25,488 nt of DNA from Anthropogastromicrobium aceti (GTDB taxonomy: Bacteria > Bacillota > Clostridia > Lachnospirales > Lachnospiraceae). This document shows, piece by piece, positions 16,437 to 25,290 of the stretch. A model generated the notes under the pieces. The model was not told where the DNA came from. It searched no databases and saw only the letters and a program-made list of their open reading frames with translations. The stretch lies in assembly GCF_025567095.1 (NCBI RefSeq), contig NZ_JAOQJH010000040.1, one strand, 5' to 3'. Each line of letters opens with the position of its first letter. Position 1 is the first letter of the stretch. Position numbers and translations under genes: made by a program.

Positions 16437-18862
16437 TATTTTTCCTCCTGTTCCTGTGGATTGTTATAGCCATAATCAATTGCAAGATTGTAAAGACATT
16501 CTACATTCTGATGAAGCTTGTAGCATACAAAATCATCTGTCTCATAATATACTTCCAACTCATTAGGATACAACTTTCTAAATGCCTGTGCCCAATAATA
16601 CATATGTGACATGGTTTTCCAACGAGTATCTGATATATAGGCCGATATTCCTCCACCTGTGTTTACTGGTGTATTTGCACCCTCTTCTGAAACTGGCTGC
16701 AAATCAATTCCATTTGCACTTCCAGCATAGTTTATTGGCTGTTTTTCAATAAAGAAATATACATATTCAGTTGGAAATGTAATTTCTGAATTTTTCTCCA
16801 GATTCATAAGCTGCCTCAAAAATGTAATCATCTCATAATGGCGGCCACTATTAACAATCATCTGACGCTCATCATTTGCCGACAAAATAGTCCAATTAAA
16901 TGGTTTATTTTCCCGTATGATATTCGTAAGACAAATGATTGACTCGTTTGGCTCCAAAGCACCTGTTGTTACTGGTGTTCGTATCAATCCCATAAGTACA
17001 GAAATTACCGATGCAGCTAATAGTACCACACCAGATGTTCCATTCATAACCCAATTTCTTTTGAACCATCCAAATACCAAATAAATGAGTGCATCCACAT
17101 TCAATGCCCAAACAAGCCCAAGTGAATAGCAAAAGAAAATACACATACGCGATGGCTGCATCAATTCTGGAAGTCCAAGTGCTGTCAATGACTGCATCAA
17201 ACACATAAACAGCATGTAAAAAGCAATTGACAAAATCATTCCGCCATAATCTGTTTTTCGAAGCATCATTGCAAGAAGTCCCAATATCAAAAGGCTAAAA
17301 ATGCCTCCCACTATGATACGTGCTACTGTTTGACTCGATTTTGTACAATACACCCAAATCTCAGTTAAAATAAGTTTGCCTTTCTCCTGCAATTTTGTAA
17401 ACAAACTCACTCTTTTTAAATTGTTTGTCTGGTCTTGATGCTGCACCGGTGTTTCTGATAGCGATTCTGATTCAACTGATTCCTGTTGTTCGCTATTAGA
17501 TGCTTCTTCATCTGAAAGTGCCTCTCCATTTTTTAATTTTTCAAGCAATGCCTCATCTACATCTCCGACAACTCGAATTTCATTTCCATTCTTGTCTGTT
17601 ATGATTGTCTCGCTCTGAGCAGTCTCCTCTTCCTCATCATCCTCGCCACTCATGACACCAAGCGCCCAATACAGGGAACCTTGAAGAGGATGACCCATCG
17701 CTACGCCAACCGCCATCGGCACTACTGCAAGCACGATACTAAGCAGTCCTGTTACAATAATTCGCCAGAAATATCGCCACCTGCAGAATCGAGAACAAAA
17801 TCCAACAGCAATTCCAAGGCAAAGCACACCTGCCGGCATTGTATTATAGAAATGAACAGTTAATGTCAGTGAAAAACTAATTGCAAATCCAACCAAATAG
17901 CCTAGTATTTTTTGCTTCTTTTGTTTTTTCAAAGTTTCATTGCATTCCTTGATTTCCTTTTGAAATGATGCATATTCCTGAAAGAACCGAATTGCAAGCA
18001 CACCTGCCGGAAAAATAAATAGCATTCCATACTCCTGCGGAAGTGTACTTGAATAACGTGCTATAGCATTGTCATTGTAAATATTCAGCATCAAATATGC
18101 TGCTGTTCCAATATATGGACTAAAGCGCACTCTACAAATCACCCTAAGCGAAAGCAGAAGCACTAGATGAATAAACAGCGTCTGTACAATTGAAAATACT
18201 CTAAACAAAATATATGTTTGTATTCCAAATGCCGCATGCAGATAATAAATAATACAATGAAAGCCATGAGGATACACACCATTTGCAAAAATATTATTAT
18301 TATCCATCTCATTAACCCAAAGATTGTGAACTGGAATGTCAGATGCCTTATATCCATAAACGGTAGCCGTATTTATTCCATAAACATAAAATACACCTGT
18401 TATAATCGCTGCTGTGAGTAAAATATCTGGAAGGTAACGCTTTAGCCACTGTTTTATGCCTCTTGAATATTTACGATTAAATTTCTTCCATCCTTTTGAA
18501 ATAAGTGTTTTTAATCCAATTTCTTTGCGAAGAATATGAATCGTCATTTGAAAAAAATTACCTACCTTCGATACAATATGAAGGCTCTTTCTCTTTTTCC
18601 AAATAATAAAAAAAGCAGGAAAAATCGTTCCAATCTGCAATGTGATTGGGTGAGAAATATGCAAAAACTGAAGCAAAAACACCAGATAAATAATATAAAA
18701 ATTACCGGCAAGGAAATATCCAATTAACCGTTCCGACATTTTATATTCCGCCAGATACTTATGCAGCATAATTCCCGGCAGAATCAATGTCACCAGCGTA
18801 TACGCGCTTAGTGCCTGTGCAATCTGCAAGATTGTAAGCATTGTCATAGACATCGCCTTCAC
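16436..18862 (-). CDS. Large GT-C-like membrane protein in the pel operon
   Basis: The protein has 808 residues with about 12-13 hydrophobic helices and a soluble C-terminal region of about 170 residues. The first large outer loop holds SDIPVHNLW and YPHGFH (197-202), which recall GT-C type membrane proteins of the DUF6541 kind that use polyprenyl-phosphate sugars. A very acidic, Ser/Glu-rich insert lies near residues 405-485. The gene starts with GTG at 18862, or ATG at 18853; both have purine-rich sites upstream. It is absent from the Gram-negative pel operon, so it is an added component, perhaps a glycosyltransferase decorating the polymer or a ligase. I cannot assign a reaction. Confidence 0.7.
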   Translation of the reverse strand: MKAMSMTMLTILQIAQALSAYTLVTLILPGIMLHKYLAEYKMSERLIGYFLAGNFYIIYLVFLLQFLHISHPITLQIGTIFPAFFIIWKKRKSLHIVSKVGNFFQMTIHILRKEIGLKTLISKGWKKFNRKYSRGIKQWLKRYLPDILLTAAIITGVFYVYGINTATVYGYKASDIPVHNLWVNEMDNNNIFANGVYPHGFHCIIYYLHAAFGIQTYILFRVFSIVQTLFIHLVLLLSLRVICRVRFSPYIGTAAYLMLNIYNDNAIARYSSTLPQEYGMLFIFPAGVLAIRFFQEYASFQKEIKECNETLKKQKKQKILGYLVGFAISFSLTLTVHFYNTMPAGVLCLGIAVGFCSRFCRWRYFWRIIVTGLLSIVLAVVPMAVGVAMGHPLQGSLYWALGVMSGEDDEEEETAQSETIITDKNGNEIRVVGDVDEALLEKLKNGEALSDEEASNSEQQESVESESLSETPVQHQDQTNNLKRVSLFTKLQEKGKLILTEIWVYCTKSSQTVARIIVGGIFSLLILGLLAMMLRKTDYGGMILSIAFYMLFMCLMQSLTALGLPELMQPSRMCIFFCYSLGLVWALNVDALIYLVFGWFKRNWVMNGTSGVVLLAASVISVLMGLIRTPVTTGALEPNESIICLTNIIRENKPFNWTILSANDERQMIVNSGRHYEMITFLRQLMNLEKNSEITFPTEYVYFFIEKQPINYAGSANGIDLQPVSEEGANTPVNTGGGISAYISDTRWKTMSHMYYWAQAFRKLYPNELEVYYETDDFVCYKLHQNVECLYNLAIDYGYNNPQEQEEK

Positions 18863-18872
18863 CTTCTTTCCT

Positions 18873-19826
18873 TTAACTAAATACTCGAATCAGCTCTAAT
18901 GTCTCATTATCAATAATGATATCTGACTTTTTTAGTTGATCCATTACAGTAAAAAAATGTTCTTTGTCGTTGCTCATAAAATATAATTTAAGCCTGCATG
19001 TATATGATGCCAACTCTTCTGGATACTGTTGTACCAAACGCTCGCACCAAATGCTGACCTTATCGAACTGTTTTTGCTCAAGCAATCGTAAGCACACAGC
19101 TTCGTAACGCTGTGGCAGCAGCCTTGATGCATTTTTCTGGTATAGAGATTCTGCTGCCTCCTCCATCATCATTACAAATTTTGCCTGCTCAATTTCAGTA
19201 AAAACTTTTTGACAGAGAATTCGATTCATATAATCAATCAGCATTTCTTCTGAATCTGTCTGATCTGGCTCTTCTTCCTTCATATCCGTATAAATTTTTT
19301 GTACTGTCACACGAAAGTCATTTAACTCATCTCGAAGTACCGATGCTGCATAATGTGACGTCTCAGAATCTTCACTGTTAAGTGCAAGTGAAATAGATTC
19401 CAATGAATCCTGAAGATCTCCTCTAATCACATTAAGCATGAGCATTCGCAAATTCTTTTTATCACTTACTGCAAGAGCTTCCTCAATCGGAACAAGATTT
19501 CGCTCACGCTCTTCATCTGCCTTCACGTTCGTCTTAACCCTTTCTTTGCTGAAAATTACATCATCTAAGTCCACTTCCTGTCTAAATATTGTCATATAAA
19601 TCAAATGACTCACTAAAAAGAAAAGTGGACCTACAATCGGACATAATACCATAACAATTACGCGAATCAAATACGTTCTTCTATTATCATGAAGATATTC
19701 CTCCTCATTTTTGTCCTGACGCTCTCTCGCTGGAACATAAAACAAAGCTCCCCACAAATAATAGAGAACTGATATGATAAAATTTATAATCCATACAATC
19801 ACAAACAGATACTCTGCTCTCGTCAT
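18873..19826 (-). CDS. pelE: PelE-like membrane protein
   Basis: This 317-residue protein has two or three N-terminal membrane helices (about 5-28 and 52-82, with CPIVGPLFFLVSHLIYM). An acidic linker and an alpha-helical repeat region like TPR/HEAT follow (residues about 120-317). This is the PelE layout; PelE links PelD to the rest of the synthase complex in known systems. Its ATG overlaps the pelD stop by four bases (ATGA). Similarity to PelE is by architecture and position more than by motifs. Confidence 0.8.
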   Translation of the reverse strand: MTRAEYLFVIVWIINFIISVLYYLWGALFYVPARERQDKNEEEYLHDNRRTYLIRVIVMVLCPIVGPLFFLVSHLIYMTIFRQEVDLDDVIFSKERVKTNVKADEERERNLVPIEEALAVSDKKNLRMLMLNVIRGDLQDSLESISLALNSEDSETSHYAASVLRDELNDFRVTVQKIYTDMKEEEPDQTDSEEMLIDYMNRILCQKVFTEIEQAKFVMMMEEAAESLYQKNASRLLPQRYEAVCLRLLEQKQFDKVSIWCERLVQQYPEELASYTCRLKLYFMSNDKEHFFTVMDQLKKSDIIIDNETLELIRVFS

Positions 19827-22006
19827 CCTCTAACATCCTCCGCATGCACAATTGAGCTTTCAAAGCCTTCCTTCAAAAAACGCTCTATTACGCCCTGTGC
19901 TGCTTCATCGTCTGTATTTGGCAGCAACACATAGAGACCATCTGAAAGTACACCAAAATAGTCCGTCTGGCGCAGCTTTTTTTCTAGTTTCTGCGCAATT
20001 TCCTTAAAGTTATCTGCTGTATGCTGAATTTTCACTAAACAGCACTCAGTCAATCCATTACGTTTTGCGTCAAAGAAAGCTTTTACAAGCTGCTTAAATG
20101 CCTCATTTCCTAGGATATCGCTATCTTCTACATAACGTCTCTCTCGAAGTGCATCAAGATAATGACCAGCCCTTGCTACCGCGTTCTGAATCAAATAGCC
20201 AATAACTGTCAGTCGATTCGCCTCTGCCAAATTCATACGCTCCCACGGAATACCCCAAAGCATCAAAATTGTCTGCATTTTATCTTCCGCATAAACAGCA
20301 CAAGCCATAAGTGGATAACTATCGTCCATAGTTTTATTAATATACACACGATGTGCAATTAGTTCATCATACATATCTTTCATGTCTGAATAACGAATCG
20401 ATTTTCCAAGCTTTTTCGCTGTTTGGGATGTAAACGAAAACAGACGCGCATAATCGCGGTTCGCCACTGTATAGATAGCTGCATCATCAGTCTCCATCAG
20501 CTTAGAAAGTACCTGTGCAGCATAGAAAAGTACCTCCTCTGGTCCCCTTTGATCAAGCTGAGATGTAATTTCATAAATTTTTCCCAAGCTATCCTTCTGG
20601 TTTACAATTTGTCGCTCAAAGGTATGCTTTATTCTGACGTTACTGTCATTTATATCTGACATATCTCCAAGCTGTCCATTCAAGTACTGAATCTGATCCT
20701 CATCCTGATTTCTAATATTTTTAATCTGATCCTTCATATATCCGACTACCATTCCAACAATAAATAGCTGTGCCATCCATACGTATGTATTATAATCTAG
20801 TAGTACTTCAAATCCAGTTTTGTCGTACATCTGCCTAAAGCAATATCCAGCTGTTGCCAAAAGCGCCGAAAAAATTGCCTGTTGCTGTCCATATATAATA
20901 GCAAACAGCAGCACGTAAAGCAGATAAAAGTCAAGCTTGCTGAAATATTGACTCGATACTGCTCTATTGTTTAACATGAAGAATGGTATAAAGCAAACCA
21001 TATTTTCCATATACGGTACTAACATCCAAAATATCTGACGTATACTTCTCCAGAGCCTATTTCCCCATCCTGCTCCGCTGTCTTCCGGATTTAAGAAAGA
21101 ACTGCTGTGCTTTTTCATATATTCTACAGTCTTTTTTACACCTTCTTCATATGAGACAAATATTTTTCGTCCGAATTCTTTTTCAAATCGTTCACCACTC
21201 AAGACAAGGCGATATCCACTTCCAACTGTATCATCAACAACTTCTACTCCATTTCCGCCAGCACTGCTTACCATATGAGCGAGCTGCATTTGGCTGATAA
21301 TGCTTCCTGAGGAAATGTGATAAATCGAATGTTCTAGTTTAGGCGCAATGACAAGCTGATACAAAAACTGCACTGCATCATTTTGATGAATCATCGAAAA
21401 CAAATTTCTGCTATTTGCTGACACTTTGTTATTCTTCAGCATTTCCAGCGTCATCTTAAAGCATGGATTATTCTCCTTCTTGCCTTTTTTTGGTGTTCCA
21501 TAGAGATTATCCATTCTAACGATGATTGACTGCATTCCTCGTGTATTGTAATAGCTCTTGCAAATTTCTTCACCTTGTGCCAATGCAAGTGCTCGGAAAT
21601 TTGCTGCTGAAACAGGCTCGTCCTCTTTAATATCTTCAATATATGACCTTCCAAAAACTTCCTGAGAGGAAATATAAAGAAAACGGCCTTTTTTTACAGA
21701 CGAATATGCTGATATCACATTTGTCAAATCTGCTGTAAACTGTACCGATGTTTTTCTTGAATTCTCCCAATCATATCTGGTATCATGTGCACCCATAAAA
21801 ATAACAATATCTGGATTTGCACTTACAAGAATTTCTCGGATACTGTCACTGTCATATTCAAAGTTATATTTTTCAAATACCTTTTGGTAGGATGTATGAC
21901 TGTTTTTCGTTCCGGTCAGCAGATATACTCTATGACCGTCCTTATTTAGCTTGTTAATCATTGCATCCATAAAGCGACCCTCGCCGCCTATTAAAAAAGC
22001 TATCAT
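19823..22006 (-). CDS. pelD: PelD c-di-GMP receptor fused to an SDR-like domain
   Basis: This 727-residue fusion begins with an SDR/NAD-epimerase-like domain (residues 1-300: IGGEGRFM, YISSQEVFG at 111-119, DNLYG). A four-helix membrane region (about 325-425), a coiled coil (430-475), a GAF domain (480-610) and a degenerate GGDEF domain (630-727) follow. RQTD (679-682) matches the RxxD c-di-GMP site, while the GGDEF position reads SDGLY, so it should bind but not make c-di-GMP, exactly as PelD does. In the SDR part the YxxxK catalytic pair is replaced (Arg138 and Leu142 by my alignment) and the third glycine of the NAD loop is missing, so it may be a non-catalytic relic. The start lies 13 bases after the small PqqD-like gene. 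Confidence 0.9.
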   Translation of the reverse strand: MIAFLIGGEGRFMDAMINKLNKDGHRVYLLTGTKNSHTSYQKVFEKYNFEYDSDSIREILVSANPDIVIFMGAHDTRYDWENSRKTSVQFTADLTNVISAYSSVKKGRFLYISSQEVFGRSYIEDIKEDEPVSAANFRALALAQGEEICKSYYNTRGMQSIIVRMDNLYGTPKKGKKENNPCFKMTLEMLKNNKVSANSRNLFSMIHQNDAVQFLYQLVIAPKLEHSIYHISSGSIISQMQLAHMVSSAGGNGVEVVDDTVGSGYRLVLSGERFEKEFGRKIFVSYEEGVKKTVEYMKKHSSSFLNPEDSGAGWGNRLWRSIRQIFWMLVPYMENMVCFIPFFMLNNRAVSSQYFSKLDFYLLYVLLFAIIYGQQQAIFSALLATAGYCFRQMYDKTGFEVLLDYNTYVWMAQLFIVGMVVGYMKDQIKNIRNQDEDQIQYLNGQLGDMSDINDSNVRIKHTFERQIVNQKDSLGKIYEITSQLDQRGPEEVLFYAAQVLSKLMETDDAAIYTVANRDYARLFSFTSQTAKKLGKSIRYSDMKDMYDELIAHRVYINKTMDDSYPLMACAVYAEDKMQTILMLWGIPWERMNLAEANRLTVIGYLIQNAVARAGHYLDALRERRYVEDSDILGNEAFKQLVKAFFDAKRNGLTECCLVKIQHTADNFKEIAQKLEKKLRQTDYFGVLSDGLYVLLPNTDDEAAQGVIERFLKEGFESSIVHAEDVRG

Positions 22007-22019
22007 CTACTGACTCCTT

Positions 22020-22289
22020 CTACTCCTTTTCTAACAGACCCATCTGTTTAAATTCTGTCAACACCATATTTACATCATCTTTTACATTCTCCTTTGGTTC
22101 ATTATATTCCTTACTCACAAGCTCTGCCAATTCATCTGGTGTGTTCACCTCTGGTGCATGCTCATAAATATAAGCTGCAATTTCACTCAATGTAATCACC
22201 TGATTTATTTCTTCTGCTGTTTCCTTATAAGGAATAAGTGCATATTCATCCATTACTTTGCGGAGCATAAAATTTCCCTTTTGTTTCAT
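22020..22289 (-). CDS. Small PqqD-like protein (leader-binding type)
   Basis: The protein has at most 89 residues; an internal ATG at 22268 gives 82. The pattern YALIPYKETAEEINQVITLSEIAAYIYE, read in parts (YALIP, INQVITLSE, AAYIYE), then DELAELVSKEY and LTEFKQMGLL, is that of the PqqD family, small proteins that bind leader peptides of modified or exported peptides. AGGAGG lies 18 bases before the first ATG, which is far, so the start is uncertain. It is the first gene of the pel operon and divergent from the nucleotidyltransferase. Its likely ligand is the GVYAASGA leader (inference). Confidence 0.8.
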   Translation of the reverse strand: MKQKGNFMLRKVMDEYALIPYKETAEEINQVITLSEIAAYIYEHAPEVNTPDELAELVSKEYNEPKENVKDDVNMVLTEFKQMGLLEKE

Positions 22290-22342
22290 ACAGTAATTTT
22301 TAACTTGCCTCCTATTTATATTTAAAATTCACATTCATGCTT

Positions 22343-22371
22343 AGTATATTACCTTTTCCACTTTCTCGCAA
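22343..22371 (-). promoter_or_regulatory. Promoter of the PqqD-pel operon
   Basis: On the minus strand there is a -35 TTGCGA (22366-22371), a 17-base spacer and a -10 TATACT (22343-22348). No riboswitch-like sequence is seen between it and the first gene. Confidence 0.7.
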
Positions 22372-22409
22372 TTCTTCTTTTGTGAACTTTTTTTAATTAA
22401 ACTTTCCTG

Positions 22410-22438
22410 TTCACCACTTGCTTCTTTTATGGTATACT
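22410..22438 (+). promoter_or_regulatory. Promoter of the nucleotidyltransferase gene
   Basis: There is a -35 TTCACC (22410-22415), a 17-base spacer and a -10 TATACT (22433-22438), with an extended TGG. It is divergent from the pel operon promoter, with 38 bases between the two -35 boxes. Confidence 0.75.
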
Positions 22439-22486
22439 CGAATCAACAAGTTAATTTAACATTATTATGTTTTCTAGGAGACTGCC

Positions 22487-23683
22487 ATGAACCATATTGA
22501 ACAACTTTATCTTCAAATTATTCACAATACTTGTACGCAAACATCTTCAAATATAACTATTTCTCAAGATGTTTCTATCTCATTAATAAATCTGGCTCAG
22601 ACGCAGTCTTCGCTTCCTTTTCTGCTGCCTTATATAAAAGACAGCAGCCTGCTTGCTAACATCAAATATCAAACAAAACTGATGATGTTAAATTACTACC
22701 AGATCGAACAGTTCACACGGCGAATTGCTAATCTCTTTGATGCAAATAATATATCTTATATTCTCCTAAAGGGAATTAGTCTTGCTGCCTTTTATCCAAT
22801 TCCTGAATATAGACAACTAGGAGATGTGGATATTTATATAAATGACAAAGAAATGTTTAATCGTGCTAATGCTCTTTTGCTTGCAAATGGCTACACAAAG
22901 GATGATGAAATAAGTGATCATCATCAAGGCTATCTCTATAAAGTTCCCCAAACAGGGCGCACTATGATCTTAGAACTCCACTACCGAATTGTTGGACTAT
23001 ATCAATATGCTCCTGTAAATAAAATTGTTGATGATGTTTTTGCTGCAAACACATTTTCTCCAGCCATGCAGACTGTTAACGATCGAAATTATCCTGTTCT
23101 TCCTCCAACGGAATATACATTCTACATGATTCACCATATGCTCAAGCACTATCTGTACAGTGGTTTTGGCATACGCCTTCTGTGTGACTTTACATTTTTT
23201 TTGGGACACAATTACACAGCGATTGACTTTGCCCAAATTCATACGTGGTGTAAAGAATCAAAAATCTTGCACCTATATGAAATCATTTTGGAAACATGCC
23301 GCATCTATCTTGGTCTGCCAGAAACGATTGATTCCAAAATTCATTATAACAAAAATGACTGTAAGGCTTTTATCACACAACTTCTAGAGGATGGAGATGT
23401 AAGCCAAAACAATGGTTCAGCACTTGTTGGCAGTGGTTCCTATGAAAAAATAAATTTTCTTACATATTTCAAGGAAGGTCATCTTCAGATGCATGTACGC
23501 TTTCCGAAACTTGGTAAATGCCCACTTCTCTGGCCAATCTTATGGTTCATTACACTTGTATGTTTTTTATACAATAACCGAACCATTCGAAACATGAGTC
23601 TAGCTCAAACACTTAGAGGCTTTAAACAAGACAACCAAAAATCAAAACTACTTCGAATATTTGACAACACCGATCACAAATAA
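22487..23683 (+). CDS. Nucleotidyltransferase-family protein (PF14907-like)
   Basis: This 398-residue protein has YILLKGISLAAFYP (residues about 91-104), then YRQLGDVDIYI (about 108-118), whose DVD forms a nucleotidyltransferase metal site, then LELHYRIVG. These are the marks of the uncharacterised nucleotidyltransferase family PF14907. Members occur in lasso-peptide and other peptide export clusters beside HprK-like kinases. The substrate here is unknown; transfer of a nucleotide to the precursor, or to the phosphate set by the kinase, is possible (inference). AGGAG six bases upstream supports the ATG. It has its own promoter. Confidence 0.83.
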   Translation: MNHIEQLYLQIIHNTCTQTSSNITISQDVSISLINLAQTQSSLPFLLPYIKDSSLLANIKYQTKLMMLNYYQIEQFTRRIANLFDANNISYILLKGISLAAFYPIPEYRQLGDVDIYINDKEMFNRANALLLANGYTKDDEISDHHQGYLYKVPQTGRTMILELHYRIVGLYQYAPVNKIVDDVFAANTFSPAMQTVNDRNYPVLPPTEYTFYMIHHMLKHYLYSGFGIRLLCDFTFFLGHNYTAIDFAQIHTWCKESKILHLYEIILETCRIYLGLPETIDSKIHYNKNDCKAFITQLLEDGDVSQNNGSALVGSGSYEKINFLTYFKEGHLQMHVRFPKLGKCPLLWPILWFITLVCFLYNNRTIRNMSLAQTLRGFKQDNQKSKLLRIFDNTDHK

Positions 23684-23690
23684 ACAGACT

Positions 23691-23718
23691 ACCCGCTGTG
23701 CTCCTATGCACAACGGGT
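23691..23718. terminator. Bidirectional terminator hairpin
   Basis: ACCCG-C-TGTGC pairs with GCACA-A-CGGGT around a six-base loop, with one mismatch. It sits between two convergent genes, eight bases after the nucleotidyltransferase stop and thirteen before the cyclase stop. Short A/T runs flank it on both sides. Confidence 0.65.
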
Positions 23719-23731
23719 ATAAAATTCAATC

Positions 23732-25003
23732 TTACATTGCTTTTTTCTCTGCTGTACAAAGTGGTAAATTTCTTTCAATCTGCCCTCTACGGTTATGCTT
23801 TGTATTCGAATAATAAAGTTTCTTATCTTCGTACATTTTCTTATCTGCTTCTGTAAGCAGATCTTCCAGGTTCTCGCACATTTCCTTCCATACTACACCA
23901 TAAGAAATATTAACCTGATGTTCCTTTGCATTTTTCTGCAACTGTGAAACAAAATATTCAAATTCTGCCTGTTTTATTTCCGGATAAAGAACTACAAACT
24001 CATCTCCGCCAATGCGATATGTATGCTCTGGAAAAACTGCAACAATTTGCTGCGCAGCTCTTCGAATATAAGAGTCTCCAGCTTCATGTCCCTGCTCATC
24101 ATTGACTTTTTTCAATTCATTGAGATCCATATAAACAACCCCAACATTCCTAATTAACTGTCCCTTATTCTGGCTATAGTTCTCCAGCACACTCATATAG
24201 CGGTTACGATTATACAGATTTGTAAGTGCATCTCTATAGGATAGATACTGCAGCTTTTCCTGCTGTGCCTTTGTGTCCAAGCGGTTCATAATGAAGAACT
24301 GAATTGAGGAAAGAAACGGAAAATCCCGATAATTTTTTCTTGGGTTATCAACGCCAATAAATCCGATAATTTCTCGATTTCTTATAAGCGGTACAGCGAG
24401 CAGGCTATTTACATTCTGTGCCTTTAAGCACTCATATGCCCGTTCATCCTCTCTATCCTTCTCTAAATCTAAGTTAGAAATATAAAAACTTCCCTCTCTT
24501 TCAAATTTTTTTATCCATGACGCAATAATTTGAATAGGAACTTCATTAAGATTTTCAATCTCCTTTGAAACACCTTTTGCTGCATATTCGTAACTATTAT
24601 GTACAATCTGCCGTTCTTCATCAATTTCAAAAATGTATGTACGATCACTTTTAAAATATTGATTAATTATTTCTAGCAGATGATTAATTGCTTCATCAAC
24701 ATCTTGATTAGCCGACAATTCTGTAACGCAATGTATCAATGTTGAACTGCGCTCTAGCTCATTTTCCACCTTAGTTTTGTTTTCAAAAAGTTCCCATAAT
24801 GTATGTAAATTCCATATAAAATATGTTATGAGCAAAATAAGAGCCATGCCTCCCAATGCCCACACATGATTTCTATGCACCTGCATTATTCCCTCATAAA
24901 TAATGCATACTATCATTGCAGTGATACATAAAATCCAAATAAATTGAATAGTTATCTTCCATACTAGCTTCTTATGCATCTGATCAAGCATCTCATTTTC
25001 CAT
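23732..25003 (-). CDS. Membrane GAF-GGDEF diguanylate cyclase
   Basis: The start is set at the ATG at 25003 (423 residues), because AAGGAG lies eight bases ahead; a GTG reading from 25057 is less likely. There are two membrane helices (about 15-36 and 47-66), a coiled linker, a GAF domain (85-240, with LLAVPLIRNREIIGFIGVDN) and a GGDEF domain (255-400) with intact GGDEF (332-336) and MDLNELKKVND. The RxxD inhibitory site is absent: that position reads VFPE. It should make c-di-GMP without product feedback. The PelD receptor is encoded three genes away, so it may be the local source of the signal (inference). Confidence 0.88.
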   Translation of the reverse strand: MENEMLDQMHKKLVWKITIQFIWILCITAMIVCIIYEGIMQVHRNHVWALGGMALILLITYFIWNLHTLWELFENKTKVENELERSSTLIHCVTELSANQDVDEAINHLLEIINQYFKSDRTYIFEIDEERQIVHNSYEYAAKGVSKEIENLNEVPIQIIASWIKKFEREGSFYISNLDLEKDREDERAYECLKAQNVNSLLAVPLIRNREIIGFIGVDNPRKNYRDFPFLSSIQFFIMNRLDTKAQQEKLQYLSYRDALTNLYNRNRYMSVLENYSQNKGQLIRNVGVVYMDLNELKKVNDEQGHEAGDSYIRRAAQQIVAVFPEHTYRIGGDEFVVLYPEIKQAEFEYFVSQLQKNAKEHQVNISYGVVWKEMCENLEDLLTEADKKMYEDKKLYYSNTKHNRRGQIERNLPLCTAEKKAM

Positions 25004-25128
25004 ATGGTTCACTCCTTTTGTATCCAATACTTTTTCTGGCTTACCTAGAACAATCACTCTAAGTTTTGCCTGAAAACTTTGTAATCTTATATAGCTACTA
25101 TCATTTTACTCTTTTTATTGTAAATTTA

Positions 25129-25148
25129 AATCATACCAAAGTATGATT
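25129..25148. promoter_or_regulatory. Inverted repeat upstream of the cyclase gene
   Basis: AATCATAC, CAAA, GTATGATT form a perfect 8-base-pair dyad between the rRNA terminator and the cyclase gene. It might be an operator for the cyclase or a second weak terminator. The promoter of the cyclase itself is not clear. Confidence 0.35.
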
Positions 25149-25171
25149 CTAGTGCATTTTATTTTCTGCGT

Positions 25172-25199
25172 AAAAAAAAGAATCCGATCACTCGGATTC
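25172..25199 (-). terminator. rRNA operon terminator
   Basis: On the minus strand GAATCCGA pairs with TCGGATTC (25199-25180) around a four-base loop, followed by eight T (25179-25172). It ends the rRNA operon that enters from the right edge. Confidence 0.92.
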
Positions 25200-25290
25200 C
25201 TTCTCTCATACTTTCTATTTCACTGTACCTTCAAAACTGCACACAAACTTTTCATCTCAAACCTATTACCATTTCCTACCCTGACCTTTT

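Noticed and set aside
22290..22486. Possible c-di-GMP riboswitch controlling the pel operon
   Set aside because: Neither strand shows the conserved GEMM core sequences, and the 5' UTRs on both sides are only about 40-60 bases.
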